24,955 bases of DNA, taken from contig JADJTW010000026.1 in assembly GCA_016710965.1 (NCBI GenBank), forward strand, positions 1-24,955, given 5' to 3'. Source of the stretch: Flavobacteriales bacterium. GTDB lineage: Bacteria; Bacteroidota; Bacteroidia; Flavobacteriales_F; PHOS-HE28. The translations under genes and the position numbers were made by a program. The notes below the pieces were generated by a model, which did not search any database, was not told where the DNA came from, and saw only the letters and a program-made list of their open reading frames with translations. Of this stretch, positions 1-11,384 are shown one piece after another. How positions within the stretch are numbered: position 1 is the stretch's first letter; each line of letters starts with the position of its first letter.

Positions 1-45
1 CCACCATGGCCAAGGACAAAGCCAGATTGAAGGGCAACGTGAACC

Positions 46-3000
46 GTGCTACAGAATCGTCAAAGGCACATCACCTCCACGACGCGGTCCATTTCATACC
101 GCTTCTTCCTGCACCAACATCCGCATGTAGCCGAATTGATGAGCAAGCTCATCAAGGGGTCCGTGAAGGACCTGCTCGGTGCCGATACGGAGTTGAAAGC
201 GATACCCGTGCCTCCGAGAAAACTGCGCAATAGCGACTACGAACTATTTCGGGAGTTCTTCAACGACTATTATCATCCGGATAAGGCCTCGTGCCCAAAA
301 CCTCTGGTACCGGGAGTGCGGCGGTCGATCGCATGGCCCGTGGAAGACCTCGACTTCCGCCCGCATGCGGCCTATGGTGTTTACAACTGGGAACTCTTCT
401 ATCACGTGCCCATGGCAGTGGCCATGCACTTGAGCAAGAATGGCCAATATGCCGAGGCCCAACGCTGGTTCCATTTCCTCTTCGATCCCACCGATGATTC
501 GAACGGTCCCACACCGGAGCGTTTCTGGAAGGTGAAACCATTCCAGTTGACGCAGGTCAAGCGCCTCGAGGACATCATCATCAACCTCTCCACCGGTGCC
601 GACCCTGAGCTTCAGGAAACCACGATCCTGAGCATTCAGGCGTGGAAGGACGCGCCCTTCCGCCCGCATACCGTGGCACGCTTCAGGCCCGAAGCGTACA
701 TGTACAAGACGGTATTCGCTTACCTGGACAATCTCATCGCATGGGGCGATTCGCTCTTCGCACAGGATACCGGTGAGGCGATCGATGAGGCCATGGGGTA
801 CTATGTGCTTGCAGCAAATCTCCTGGGTCCAAAGCCACAAGAGGTTCCTGGCAAGGTGGACATACGACCCCAGACCTACGCACGACTGAAGCAGGATATG
901 AACGCCTTCGGAAATGCACAAGTTGAGGTGGAGACCGACCTGCTCTTCGACGGTGTTCCGCTGCCTAGTGATAGCCAGAAGGATGAGCAGAGCGTGATCC
1001 TGAAGAGCATTGGCCGTTCGCTGTACTTCTGCATACCGCGCAATGAAAAGTTATTGCGCTACTGGGATACGGTGGCCGATCGCTTGTTCAAGATCCACAA
1101 CAGCCTCAACCTGCAAGGTGTCTTCCGGCAGCTACCACTGTTCGAACCGCCGATTGATCCGGCGTTACTGGCCCGGGCCGCTGCTGCCGGTGTGGATGTG
1201 TCCGCGATCGTAGCTGGCGCCGGAGCCGCGCTGCCCTTGGTTCGCTACCAAGTGCTGGCCGCCAAAGCCATGGAGATCTGCCAGGAGGTGAAATCACTCG
1301 GCGGCCAGGTACTGTCCCATTTGGAAAAGGAGGAAGGCGAAGCCCTCGCCATTCTGCGCGCGCGTCATGAAAAGCGCATACTTGAACTCACCGAGGCGGT
1401 CAAGTACGGGCAGTTCAAGGAGGCCACGCTCTCGAGGGAAGCCACAGAGCAGTCGTTCGCTAACGCTCTGTATCGCTACACCTACTACGAACTGCTGTTG
1501 GGAACCGACCCCGCCGCCATCAAGATCGAGCAGTTGGATAAGCTCGATCCCTCTGAGCTCGAGCAACTGAAGCTCCGCACCAAGGAACCGAATGTGGCAT
1601 TGCGCAAGCACAACCTGGGCCAGGCCATGCTCATTGGGCAGCTCCCAGGCATTCCTCTCAACACATGGGAGACAACGGAAATGGGATTGATGCTGGCCGC
1701 TCACATCACGCAAGCGATCGCTTCGGGCGCCTCGGCCATCGCCCCGATCCTTGCCATGATACCGAACTTCGACGTGAACGTGAAGCCTTGGGGGATCGGA
1801 GCCCATGTGGAGATCGGAGGGGTAACGCTTTCGGCTGCGGCCAACTACACCGCCTCCATGATCCGCATGATCGGTGATGACCTCTCCTTCGGAGCGACCA
1901 TGTCGGCCAAGATTGGTGGCTACGTACGCCGCGCGCAGGATTGGGAGATGCAGAGCAACATGGCCTTGGGCGAGATCAATCTGCTCTACAAGCAACTGCG
2001 CGGTGCCCAGGTGCGCGAGGCGATAGCCCGCCGCGAGTGGGAGAACCACCAGCAGCAGATCAAGCATGCCGAAGAGATCGAGGTCTTCCTCACTGATGAA
2101 AAGAAGGGCAAGAAGACCAACCAGGGCTTCTACGCGTACATGAAGCGCGAGGTGAAGGGATTGTACGATCAGTGCTATCAGATGGCTTTCGAAACGGCCA
2201 GGAAAGCCGAACGCGCGTTGCAATATGAACTGGGAGACCGCTCGTTGAGCTTCGTTCAGTTCGGGCACCGGGCGGGCCGCGAAGGATTGCTGGCGGGGGA
2301 GAAGCTCTACACCGACCTCAAGCGCATGGAACTGGCTTACATGGACTTGAACGACCGTGAAGCCGAACTAACCCGACACCTGAGCCTTCTCCAACTCGAT
2401 CCCGTCGCGCTGATGGAATTCCGCCTCACAGGCAAATGCACTTTCCGGGTGCCGGAGGGCTTGTTCGATATGGATTGCCCCGGACACTATTTCCGCAGGA
2501 TCAAGAGCGTGGCGTTGAGCATACCCTGCGTAACCGGACCCAACACGAGCATCCATTGCCGGGTGACCCTCCTGAGCAGTTCCATCCGCAAAGGACCCGG
2601 AGGGGTGGCAAGCGCCGAAGAGTATGCGCGCACGGGAACCGAGGACGAGCGTTTCGAGGACCAGTTCGGCAGGGTGCGGTCCATGGTAACCAGCACCGCG
2701 CAGAACGATAGCGGCATGTTCGAAACGAACCTGAGGGATGAACGTTTGCTGCCCTTCGAAGGTTCGGGCGCCATCAGCGAGTGGCAATTGGAATTGCCGA
2801 AGGAACTCGTCCAGTTCGATCGTGGCACGCTCAGCGATGCCATCCTGCATATGCGCTACACCGCGCGCGAAGGAGGGTCACAGATGTCGTTTTCGGCCAC
2901 TGGCGCGCTGCAGCTCAGCATCACCGAAGCCACAGCAGCAGGTATGGTACAACTGTTCTCCATCAGATCCGACTTCCCTTCGGCCTGGGCAACGTTCAAG

Positions 3001-3276
3001 AGCGCAGGACCGGGGCCGAAGGACATCACATTGACGCCGGATGTGAAACACTATCCGTTCTGGACGAAGGATGTCTTGGTGAATGTGGATGGCACTGCCA
3101 AGGCAGCGGTCAGGTCAGCGCAGATCAGGGTCAAGGATGCCCGAGGTATAGTGACAGGGCCGTCGCCGTGGAACGGAGCCTTGCCGGCAGCACCAACAGG
3201 AGTAATTTCGGTTCGGGACCAGGACCCAGCAGCATTGGACATCTGGTTGGCGGTCGGGTGGGGCATGCCTGCCTAG
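46..3276 (+). CDS. Tc toxin subunit A-related protein, C-terminal part (5' partial)
   Basis: This is the C-terminal portion of a TcA-like protein, the subunit that forms the pore and docks the TcB/TcC cocoon in Tc (ABC) toxins. Residues near 115-150 hold the family stretch with GVYNWELFYHVP and AQRWFHFLFDPT. Residues about 400-700 are helical and coiled-coil-like, with a hydrophobic run (AIASGASAIAPILAMIP) that could belong to the pore. Residues about 810-960 carry TcB-binding hallmarks: GHYFRRIKSVALSIP, then NDSGMFETNLRDERLLPFEG and GAISEWQLELP. Roughly 120 further residues follow. The GTG at 46 is only where the frame opens after stops at 28 and 40. Homologues continue upstream of the YRFFLHQHPHV segment, so the true start lies outside the window and there is probably an indel before about position 100. 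The gene converges on an FN3-like gene 16 bases downstream. No TcB or TcC partner is in the window. Confidence 0.85.
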   Translation: MLQNRQRHITSTTRSISYRFFLHQHPHVAELMSKLIKGSVKDLLGADTELKAIPVPPRKLRNSDYELFREFFNDYYHPDKASCPKPLVPGVRRSIAWPVEDLDFRPHAAYGVYNWELFYHVPMAVAMHLSKNGQYAEAQRWFHFLFDPTDDSNGPTPERFWKVKPFQLTQVKRLEDIIINLSTGADPELQETTILSIQAWKDAPFRPHTVARFRPEAYMYKTVFAYLDNLIAWGDSLFAQDTGEAIDEAMGYYVLAANLLGPKPQEVPGKVDIRPQTYARLKQDMNAFGNAQVEVETDLLFDGVPLPSDSQKDEQSVILKSIGRSLYFCIPRNEKLLRYWDTVADRLFKIHNSLNLQGVFRQLPLFEPPIDPALLARAAAAGVDVSAIVAGAGAALPLVRYQVLAAKAMEICQEVKSLGGQVLSHLEKEEGEALAILRARHEKRILELTEAVKYGQFKEATLSREATEQSFANALYRYTYYELLLGTDPAAIKIEQLDKLDPSELEQLKLRTKEPNVALRKHNLGQAMLIGQLPGIPLNTWETTEMGLMLAAHITQAIASGASAIAPILAMIPNFDVNVKPWGIGAHVEIGGVTLSAAANYTASMIRMIGDDLSFGATMSAKIGGYVRRAQDWEMQSNMALGEINLLYKQLRGAQVREAIARREWENHQQQIKHAEEIEVFLTDEKKGKKTNQGFYAYMKREVKGLYDQCYQMAFETARKAERALQYELGDRSLSFVQFGHRAGREGLLAGEKLYTDLKRMELAYMDLNDREAELTRHLSLLQLDPVALMEFRLTGKCTFRVPEGLFDMDCPGHYFRRIKSVALSIPCVTGPNTSIHCRVTLLSSSIRKGPGGVASAEEYARTGTEDERFEDQFGRVRSMVTSTAQNDSGMFETNLRDERLLPFEGSGAISEWQLELPKELVQFDRGTLSDAILHMRYTAREGGSQMSFSATGALQLSITEATAAGMVQLFSIRSDFPSAWATFKSAGPGPKDITLTPDVKHYPFWTKDVLVNVDGTAKAAVRSAQIRVKDARGIVTGPSPWNGALPAAPTGVISVRDQDPAALDIWLAVGWGMPA

Positions 3277-3292
3277 GCATCGTTGTGCAGCC

Positions 3293-3878
3293 TTATGCGG
3301 CCTTGGGCATGGTCACCTGGCTGGCTGGCCCTTGCAACTTGCTTCCGATGGCCCGCACGCGGTATGCGATGATCCTTCCGTCAGCAGTGCGGTCCACAAC
3401 GGCCTTGGGTCTGGAGGTGATGGCCACGCGCTGCCACGCTTCCCGGCCGACATCCGGTGTTGCATTCCCTTCCACCACGTAAACCAGTGCGCCCGGTACT
3501 CTTTCCCAACGGAACAACACTTTGTTCTCATGCCCGGTGTAGTGGTATCCTTTTGTGCTGGGTGCGGCCAGGCTGTTGTATGGTTCGGCGCGCCGGGCCA
3601 TGGGGAAGCCCGAGGTGATGAGCTTCGTTGTATCACCTGCCGCGACACTATTGACATGCGCGGCGATGCGCGAGATGATCGGGTTGAACGCGTCAATGGC
3701 AACTTGCTTCAGCGCACATGCAGCGCGCCCACGGTCCAGCGCAGCAACGTTCTTCTTGTTCAGGTCGGTGGTCAACGCCAGCAGTTCGGCGAGCGACGTC
3801 CATACCTGGGAAATGTGGATTGCCATGGAGGTGCTGGTACACCACACGGCCCAGGTTCACCTTCTCGGCGGCGCTCAT
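3293..3878 (-). CDS. FN3-like domain protein of Bacteroidota, frameshifted
   Basis: The reading begins MSAAEKVNLGRVVYQ, continues through HGNPHFP, and after a one-base shift near 3815-3830 resumes as QVWTSLAELLALTTDLNKKN. This is the pattern of a small Bacteroidota family: an N-terminal helical segment with an SVAAGD motif, followed by an FN3-like beta domain. Here the second half reads ENKVLFRWERVPGALVYVVE, and near the end comes YRVRAIGSKLQGPASQV. Such proteins are about 190-210 residues, which matches. The ATG at 3878 is the in-frame start. An ATG at 3907 would give a better N-terminus (MEKIKAGIRG) if one base is missing just after it, so the real start may be there. No signal peptide is seen. 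The function is unknown. It lies tail to tail with the Tc gene and just downstream of the 21-bp array, which could mean a shared locus, but that is inference. Confidence 0.7.
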
Positions 3879-3943
3879 TCCACGTATGCCTGCTTTGATC
3901 TTTCCATTGGTCCCTTGTTCGTTCAGGGTGGCTCAAACGCAGG

Positions 3944-4196
3944 TGCAGGGCCGAAGGTTGCGATCGCACATGAAGGGATGGTGCCTGCACTATGCCGCGC
4001 TGCCCGTGCAACGCACCGCCATGCGGCTGCACCTGACGCCACTGCATGTGCGGTCCCGCATTTTGCACCAGCATCTGGAAACAATGCACGCGCGATCCAT
4101 TACGGTGCACTTGCAAACCCGTCCGATGTACGCGCAACGGAACTGCTTGCAGCCGCAGGTTTGAGCTTTGCATGCACAATGCACGGGAAGGCGTCT
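3944..4196. repeat. 21-bp periodic TGCA array (possible heptapeptide-repeat coding region)
   Basis: TGCA occurs at 3944, 3986, 4007, 4028, 4043, 4064, 4085, 4106, 4112, 4148, 4169, 4173, 4180 and 4196. Most steps are exactly 21 bases, two are 42 with a degenerate unit between (CGCA at 3965, TGTA at 4127), and one is 15. A second GCA or GCG commonly sits at unit position 8. Twelve of the 14 sites share one phase modulo 3. Other bases vary freely, so this is an old, diverged tandem array. Read on the minus strand from 4200 it is open to 3772 and gives heptads of the type LRVHRTG, LQVHRNG, MLVQNAG, with hydrophobic residues at positions 1 and 3, His/Gln at 4 and often Gly at 7. Because TGCA is palindromic, a plus-strand reading (ATG 3970 to stop 4164) gives similar [LVM]-[HQ] heptads. 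Which strand is coding, if either, is unresolved. Confidence 0.7.
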
Positions 4197-4296
4197 GCAA
4201 GCCACCTCGTTTCCCGTGGTTCTGGCCGTATTTGGGAAATGGGCCGCCAGTGCTGTGGATGTCCGGAAAGGACTTGGGGGAGTGCTAAGGGGCAGT

Positions 4297-4419
4297 TCAC
4301 AAGATCCCATCGGCACGCGCTCTCCTCGTTTTGCCATTGCATTTGCGCACGCTGTATTGCGAGGACGCGCACGAGGCGAGCATCTTTTCCAGAGCGAGAA
4401 GGATCGCGAACCGCTTCAT
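4297..4419 (-). CDS. Possible small lipoprotein, 40 aa
   Basis: A short minus-strand frame starts MKRFAILLALEKMLASC, which looks like a lipoprotein signal peptide: basic N-terminus, hydrophobic run and a LASC lipobox with Cys17. The charged Glu-Lys inside the hydrophobic run is unusual and could reflect an indel. The rest is short and basic (QYSVRKCNGKTRRARADGIL) and ends at a TGA at 4297. It would be read in the same direction as clpC and the FN3-like gene, between the clpC terminator and the TGCA array. With one frame change downstream it could continue towards the array, in which case the array would be its mature part; that is speculation. There is no homology I recognise, so this may be a chance ORF. 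Confidence 0.3.
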   Translation of the reverse strand: MKRFAILLALEKMLASCASSQYSVRKCNGKTRRARADGIL

Positions 4420-4428
4420 GCTTTAACA

Positions 4429-4451
4429 ACGCGGAAATGCATCTTCCGCGT
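4429..4451. other. 8-bp inverted repeat upstream of small ORF
   Basis: ACGCGGAA and TTCCGCGT form a perfect 8-bp stem around the 7-base loop ATGCATC. On the minus strand it is followed by TGTTAAAG and then the ATG of the putative small lipoprotein at 4419. It could be an operator or leader hairpin. The absence of a T-run argues against an intrinsic terminator. Confidence 0.3.
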
Positions 4452-4579
4452 ATCCGTATGGAGTTGTACCCGACTTGCAGTGCATTCGCAAGCGGTAGCG
4501 AGCGCATCTGCGTTCATCTGCGCTATCTGTGGATCGCGTTCAGCCTCCCAACTCGAGCGCAGCGATGCATAGCAACTGA

Positions 4580-4609
4580 AAATGCGAACGGCCACTCGCG
4601 GAGCCGTTC
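4580..4609 (-). terminator. Rho-independent-like terminator of clpC
   Basis: On the minus strand, 20 bases after the clpC stop codon, GAACGGC pairs with GCCGTTC (plus positions 4603-4609 and 4586-4592) around a 10-base loop. It is followed by GCATTTT. The placement and T-run fit a terminator ending the clpC transcript. Confidence 0.65.
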
Positions 4610-4629
4610 ACTTCATTCACACGTTGGGT

Positions 4630-7244
4630 TCACTCGCTCGCGGGCGGCAACTCCTTGGTCTCGCCAGGGCCTGTCTCGCCTTTCCCGATCTTCTTCTTCC
4701 CCTTGGTCACCTTGATCGCCAGGTCGGTCTTCTCCTTGTTGAGGCCGATGGAGATCTTGTCGCCTTCTTCGATCCCCTGGTTGATGATCTCCTCGGCCAT
4801 CGGGTCCTCGATGAACTTCTGGATCGCGCGCTTGAGCGGACGGGCCCCGAACTTCTCGTCGTAGCCTTTCTCGCTAAGGAAATCCTTGGCCTCTTCGGTG
4901 AGCTTCATGTCGTAGCCCAGGTCGGCGACGCGCTTGTACAGGTAGCCCAGTTCGATGTCGATGATCTTGTGGATATCGGCACGGGTGAGGCTGTTGAAGA
5001 TGACGATGTCGTCGATGCGGTTGAGGAACTCCGGAGCGAAGGCCTTCTTCAACGCCTTCTCGATCACACCGCGGTTGCTGTCGTCCTGTCCCTCGGCCTT
5101 GGCAGCGGTGCCGAAGCCCACGCCTTTGCCGAAGTCGCTGAGATCACGCGCACCGATGTTGCTCGTCATGATGATGATCGAGTTCTTGAAATCGATGTGA
5201 CGGCCCAGGCTGTCGGTCATCTTGCCATCGTCCAGCGCCTGCAGCAACAGGTTGAAGACATCCGGGTGCGCCTTCTCGATCTCGTCCAGCAGGATGATGG
5301 AGTAGGGGCGACGACGCACTTTCTCGGTAAGCTGTCCGCCTTCCTCGTAGCCCACGTAGCCCGGAGGCGCACCGATCAGGCGGCTCACGGAGAACTTCTC
5401 CATGTATTCGCTCATGTCGATGCGGATGAGGGCGTCGTCCGTATCGAAGAGGAATCGCGCCAGTTCCTTGGCCAGCTGCGTTTTGCCCACACCCGTGGGG
5501 CCCAGGAAGATGAACGAGCCGATGGGGCGGTTGGGATCCTTCAGTCCGGCACGGTTGCGCTGGATGGCCTTCACCACCTTCACCACCGCAGCGTCCTGGC
5601 CGATCACCTTGCCCTGCATGTCCTCCTTCATCCGTTTGAGCTTGCCGCTTTCCTTCTCGGCGATGCGCGTAACGGGGATACCGCTCATCATGGCCACCAC
5701 TTCGGCCACGTTGTCGTCCGTAACGGTGGTGCGGTTGCTCTTGCTTTCCTCCTCCCAGGCACTTCTTGGCACGCTCCAGTTCTTCCAGCAACTGGCGCTC
5801 ACGGTCGCGCAGCTTGGCGGCCTCCTCGTAACGCTGGCTGCGCACCACCTTGTTCTTCTCCTCCTTCACCTCCTCGATCTTGCCTTCCACGTCGAGGATG
5901 CTCTTAGGCACCACGATGTTGCTGATATGCACGCGACTGCCGGCCTCGTCCAGCGCGTCGATGGCCTTGTCGGGCAGGTGGCGGTCGGTGATGTAGCGGT
6001 TCGTGAGCTTCACGCAGGCGTCGATGGCCTCTGGCGTGTAGGTCACGTTGTGGTGGTCCTCGTACTTCTCCTTGATGTTGTTGAGGATCTGAATGGTTTC
6101 GTCCACCGAGGTCGGTTCCACCAGCACCTTCTGGAAACGACGTTCCAGCGCTCCATCCTTCTCGATGTACTGCCGGTACTCATCCAGTGTGGTGGCGCCG
6201 ATGCACTGGATCTCGCCACGCGCAAGGGCGGGCTTGAACATGTTGCTGGCGTCCAATGACCCGCTGGCGCCGCCGGCGCCTACGATGGTGTGTATCTCGT
6301 CGATGAAGAGGATCACATCCGGGCTGTTCTCCAACTCGTTCATCACCGCCTTCATGCGCTCCTCGAACTGGCCGCGGTACTTGGTGCCTGCCACGAGGCT
6401 GGCGATGTCCAAGGCAACAATCCGCTTGTTGAAGAGCACGCGGCTCACTTTGCGCTGGATGATGCGCAGGGCCAGGCCCTCGGCGATGGCGCTCTTGCCC
6501 ACGCCTGGCTCGCCGATGAGCACTGGGTTGTTCTTCTTGCGCCGGCTCAGGATCTGGCTCACACGCTCGATCTCCTTCTCTCGCCCCACGATGGGGTCCA
6601 GCTTACCGTCCTCAGCCAGTTTGGTGAGGTCGCGGCCGAAATTGTCCAGCACCGGAGTCTTGCTCTTGCTGTCGCCCTGCTTGCGCTGGGCACCGGCACC
6701 CTCCGCTGAATGAGCCGCCTTCCTCATCATCGTCATCGGCACTTTGCGGTCCTTGTGCTTTCGGCTTGCCTTTGCCCGTGAATGCATCGGGGTCGCCTGG
6801 TCCATCGGCAAGGATGGTATCCACTTCCTGCTTCACCGCCTCATAATCCACGTGGAATTTGCGCAGGGTGCGCGTGGCCAGGTTGTCCTCGTCCTTCAGC
6901 ATGCTCAGCAGCAGGTGCTCGGTATCGATGCTCGGGCTCTTGAAGAGCTTGGCTTCGAGGAAGGTGATCTTCAGCATCTTCTCGGCCTGCTTCACCAGGT
7001 TGATCTTCTCCTTGTCGTTGGGACGTTGCGCACTGGCAGGTTCCATGGCGCCTTCCACGCTGCGCCGCAGTTCATCAAGGTCCACCTCCAGGCGTTGAAG
7101 GATCTTCACGGCATTGCCTTCTCCTTCGCGGATCAATCCGAGGAGGATGTGCTCGATCCCAATGAAATTGTGGCCCAGGCGCAGGGCTTCCTCACGACTG
7201 AAGGTGATGACGTCGCGTACCCGGGGTGTGAATTTGGCGTCCAT
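4630..7244 (-). CDS. clpC: ATP-dependent Clp protease ATPase subunit ClpC, two frameshifts
   Basis: ClpC is the AAA+ unfoldase that feeds substrates to ClpP in the cytoplasm. Joined across two shifts the product is about 870 residues, normal for the family. Residues 1-145 are the double Clp_N repeat. NBD1 has Walker A GEPGVGKS (about 245-252) and Walker B VILFIDEIH (about 311-319). The UVR/middle segment is at about 456-493. NBD2 has GPTGVGKT (about 582-588) and IILLDEIEKAHPDV (about 650-663). A VGF loop (GKGVGFGT, about 706-712) is the expected ClpP contact. The C-terminus ends KELPPASE. The shifts lie near 6699-6705 (after GGSFSGG, in a C/G run) and near 5757-5762 (between ERAKK and WEEESK). 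Both flanks match the family perfectly, so these look like sequence errors rather than decay. It is divergent from gyrA and has its own terminator. Confidence 0.95.
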
Positions 7245-7433
7245 GGATGGGGTCCAAAGGTGTGCTGTCTTTGAGGATCGCGCGCCTGGCTGACGGCCAA
7301 GTTAGCGCTGGTGGGGTCGGGGGCAAGCTATCCAAGCCTGTATCGGCGGGCCTGGAACGAGCAAATGCATTTTTCCACACCAATGTGTGCGGTTGTGGAT
7401 ATTTCCGTTCATGGCCGATCGCGGTGGAGAGGG

Positions 7434-7460
7434 TACTTTCGGGCTCCCTTTTCGGGAGCC
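7434..7460 (+). promoter_or_regulatory. gyrA leader hairpin and possible promoter element
   Basis: In the 256-base clpC-gyrA divergent region, GGCTCCC (7442-7448) and GGGAGCC (7454-7460) form a perfect 7-bp stem with loop TTTTC. It lies 40 bases before the gyrA ATG, with no T-run after it. Immediately upstream, TACTTTCG (7434-7441) resembles the Bacteroidota -7 element TAnnTTTG with one mismatch. No convincing -33 TTG was found at the expected spacing. The hairpin is certain as sequence; the promoter call is weak. Confidence 0.35.
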
Positions 7461-7500
7461 ACTCCAACAAGGAGCAGGCCAGTGACAGCAACCTACAGAA

Positions 7501-10062
<2,562 letters not shown>

Positions 10063-10080
10063 GAACCAGTCCAACCCGAG

Positions 10081-11250
10081 ATGAAGCACCTCCTGACGAC
10101 CCTCGCCATCGGCGCCTCACTGGGCCTTGCCGCCCAGAATGCCAATGTGGTGAACGCCTATAACTACATGAAGGATGGCGATCTGGCCAAGGCCGCCGAG
10201 TACATCGATCCAGCGACCACCGACCCCAAGACCAGCGTATCGGAGAAGACCTGGCGCTATCGTGGCGACATCTACCGCATGATCGCGTTGGGCGAAGACG
10301 CCGCTCTGAAGGAGAAATTCCCGGAAGCCTTGGATCGGGCTGCTGAGAGCTACATGAAAGCGAACGAATTGGATGCCAAAGGGGCGTACAAGCGCGAGAA
10401 CGCTCAGGCCCTGCTGGCCATCCAGGGCGCCTCTCTCAATGCAGGCAACGATGCTTTCACGGCAAAGGACTACGACAGGGCTATAGCCCGATACGCGCGT
10501 TCCGAGCAGATCGCGAAGTCCTTCGGCCAGGTCGATACCAACGCGGTGTTCAATTCAGCCTTGGCGTACGAAGCGAAAGGGGACGCAACTATGGCCATCC
10601 AACGCTACCGTGAGGCCGTTGCCATCGGCTACGCGAAGCCTGAGGTGTTCCGTTACATCAGCAGCCTGCAGAACAAAGCTGGCGACCGCGAAGGAGCAAT
10701 TGCCACCACCAAGGAGGGCTTGGCCAGGTACCCCAATGAGAAGGACCTCATGCTGGACCTCATCACCTTGCTGCTTGCCGCCGATCGTTCCGATGAAGCG
10801 GAAACCTGGGTGAAGACTGCGCTCGACAAGGATCCCGGGAGCGCGGTCCTGTGGTCGGTGCTCGGTGGCCTGTACGACAAGAAGGCCAACGAGGCCAAAG
10901 AGGAAGCTCCGATGCTGGAGTGGTACGGGAAGGCGGAGGAAGCCTATAAGAAGAGCATTGAGCTTGATGCGAAGTTCTTCGATGCCTATTTCAACATTGG
11001 TGTGCTCTACAACAACCGCGCGGCCTACGAATACGAGAAGTGCAACAAGCTGAAGAGCGATACCGAATACACCAAGTGCAAGACCGGGGCAGACGCCATC
11101 TATCTGAAGGCCGTCCCGTACTTCGAGCAGGCCCATGCGCTGAACCCCGGCGATGTACAGACGATCCAGCAGCTCATGAAGCTGTATGCCAAGACGAACG
11201 ACCAAGCGAAGTACCAAGCGATGAAAGACAAGCTCGCCAAGGTCCAGTAG
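10081..11250 (+). CDS. Exported tetratricopeptide repeat protein downstream of gyrA
   Basis: The 389-residue protein begins with a signal peptide (MKHLLTTLAIGASLGLAAQNA, cleavage probably near residue 18-20), so it should be periplasmic. The rest is helical TPR repeats, for example NAVFNSALAYEAKGDATMAI (about 157-176), KDLMLDLITLLLAADRSDEA and FFDAYFNIGVLYNNRAAYEY. The last of these precedes a charged insert with two Cys (KCNKLKSDTEYTKCK). The final repeat is AVPYFEQAHALNPGDVQTIQ. TPR arrays bind protein partners; no enzymatic motif is seen. It starts 18 bases after gyrA and ends just before a terminator, so gyrA and this gene look like a two-gene operon. Its role is unknown. Frame and length are intact. 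Confidence 0.9.
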   Translation: MKHLLTTLAIGASLGLAAQNANVVNAYNYMKDGDLAKAAEYIDPATTDPKTSVSEKTWRYRGDIYRMIALGEDAALKEKFPEALDRAAESYMKANELDAKGAYKRENAQALLAIQGASLNAGNDAFTAKDYDRAIARYARSEQIAKSFGQVDTNAVFNSALAYEAKGDATMAIQRYREAVAIGYAKPEVFRYISSLQNKAGDREGAIATTKEGLARYPNEKDLMLDLITLLLAADRSDEAETWVKTALDKDPGSAVLWSVLGGLYDKKANEAKEEAPMLEWYGKAEEAYKKSIELDAKFFDAYFNIGVLYNNRAAYEYEKCNKLKSDTEYTKCKTGADAIYLKAVPYFEQAHALNPGDVQTIQQLMKLYAKTNDQAKYQAMKDKLAKVQ

Positions 11251-11274
11251 GCGAGAGTGAATGCAATCGGGACG

Positions 11275-11297
11275 AAGCCGGGCATTGGTCCGGCTTT
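11275..11297 (+). terminator. Terminator of the gyrA-TPR operon
   Basis: AAGCCGG (11275-11281) and CCGGCTT (11290-11296) form a perfect 7-bp stem with an 8-base loop, followed by TGTCATTT. It lies 24 bases after the TPR stop codon. Confidence 0.7.
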
Positions 11298-11366
11298 GTC
11301 ATTTCAGGTTGAAGCCTTCTGGTAGAGAGTGGATTCTAGGGCTGGAAGTGCGCTATATGTAACTTA

Positions 11367-11384
11367 TCATAATATAAATTATGA
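11367..11384. repeat. AT-rich inverted repeat at the epimerase stop codon
   Basis: TCATAAT (11367-11373) and ATTATGA (11378-11384) pair perfectly around ATAA, within a 45-base AT-rich patch that stands out in this GC-rich window. The right arm overlaps the TAA stop of the minus-strand epimerase. It could help end or stabilise that transcript, but it is not a classical GC-stem terminator. Confidence 0.4.

Noticed and set aside
1294..2268. 324-codon minus-strand ORF
   Set aside because: It is antisense to the Tc toxin A-related gene and has no coding features of its own.
3944..4196. CRISPR-like array
   Set aside because: Units share only TGCA and a GCA, there are no identical repeats or unique spacers of CRISPR size, and no cas genes are present.
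4046..4288. Plus-strand Cys-heptad reading (CTRDPLR, CTCKPVR and so on)
   Set aside because: TGA codons at 4034 and 3971 interrupt it within the array, so it does not cover all units.
3990..4337. Cys-rich minus-strand reading of the array (C-x-C heptads)
   Set aside because: A stop at 3990-3992 cuts this frame inside the array, and Cys arises only because TGC is part of the conserved TGCA. The overlapping LxVH-type frame is open throughout.
3555..4715. 386-codon plus-strand ORF across the FN3-like gene and the TGCA array
   Set aside because: It is antisense to a recognisable gene, shows no domain or signal, and stays open because of high GC and the 21-base array, which keeps frames in phase.
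4582..5907. 441-codon plus-strand ORF
   Set aside because: It is the antisense shadow of clpC, whose domains are unmistakable on the minus strand.
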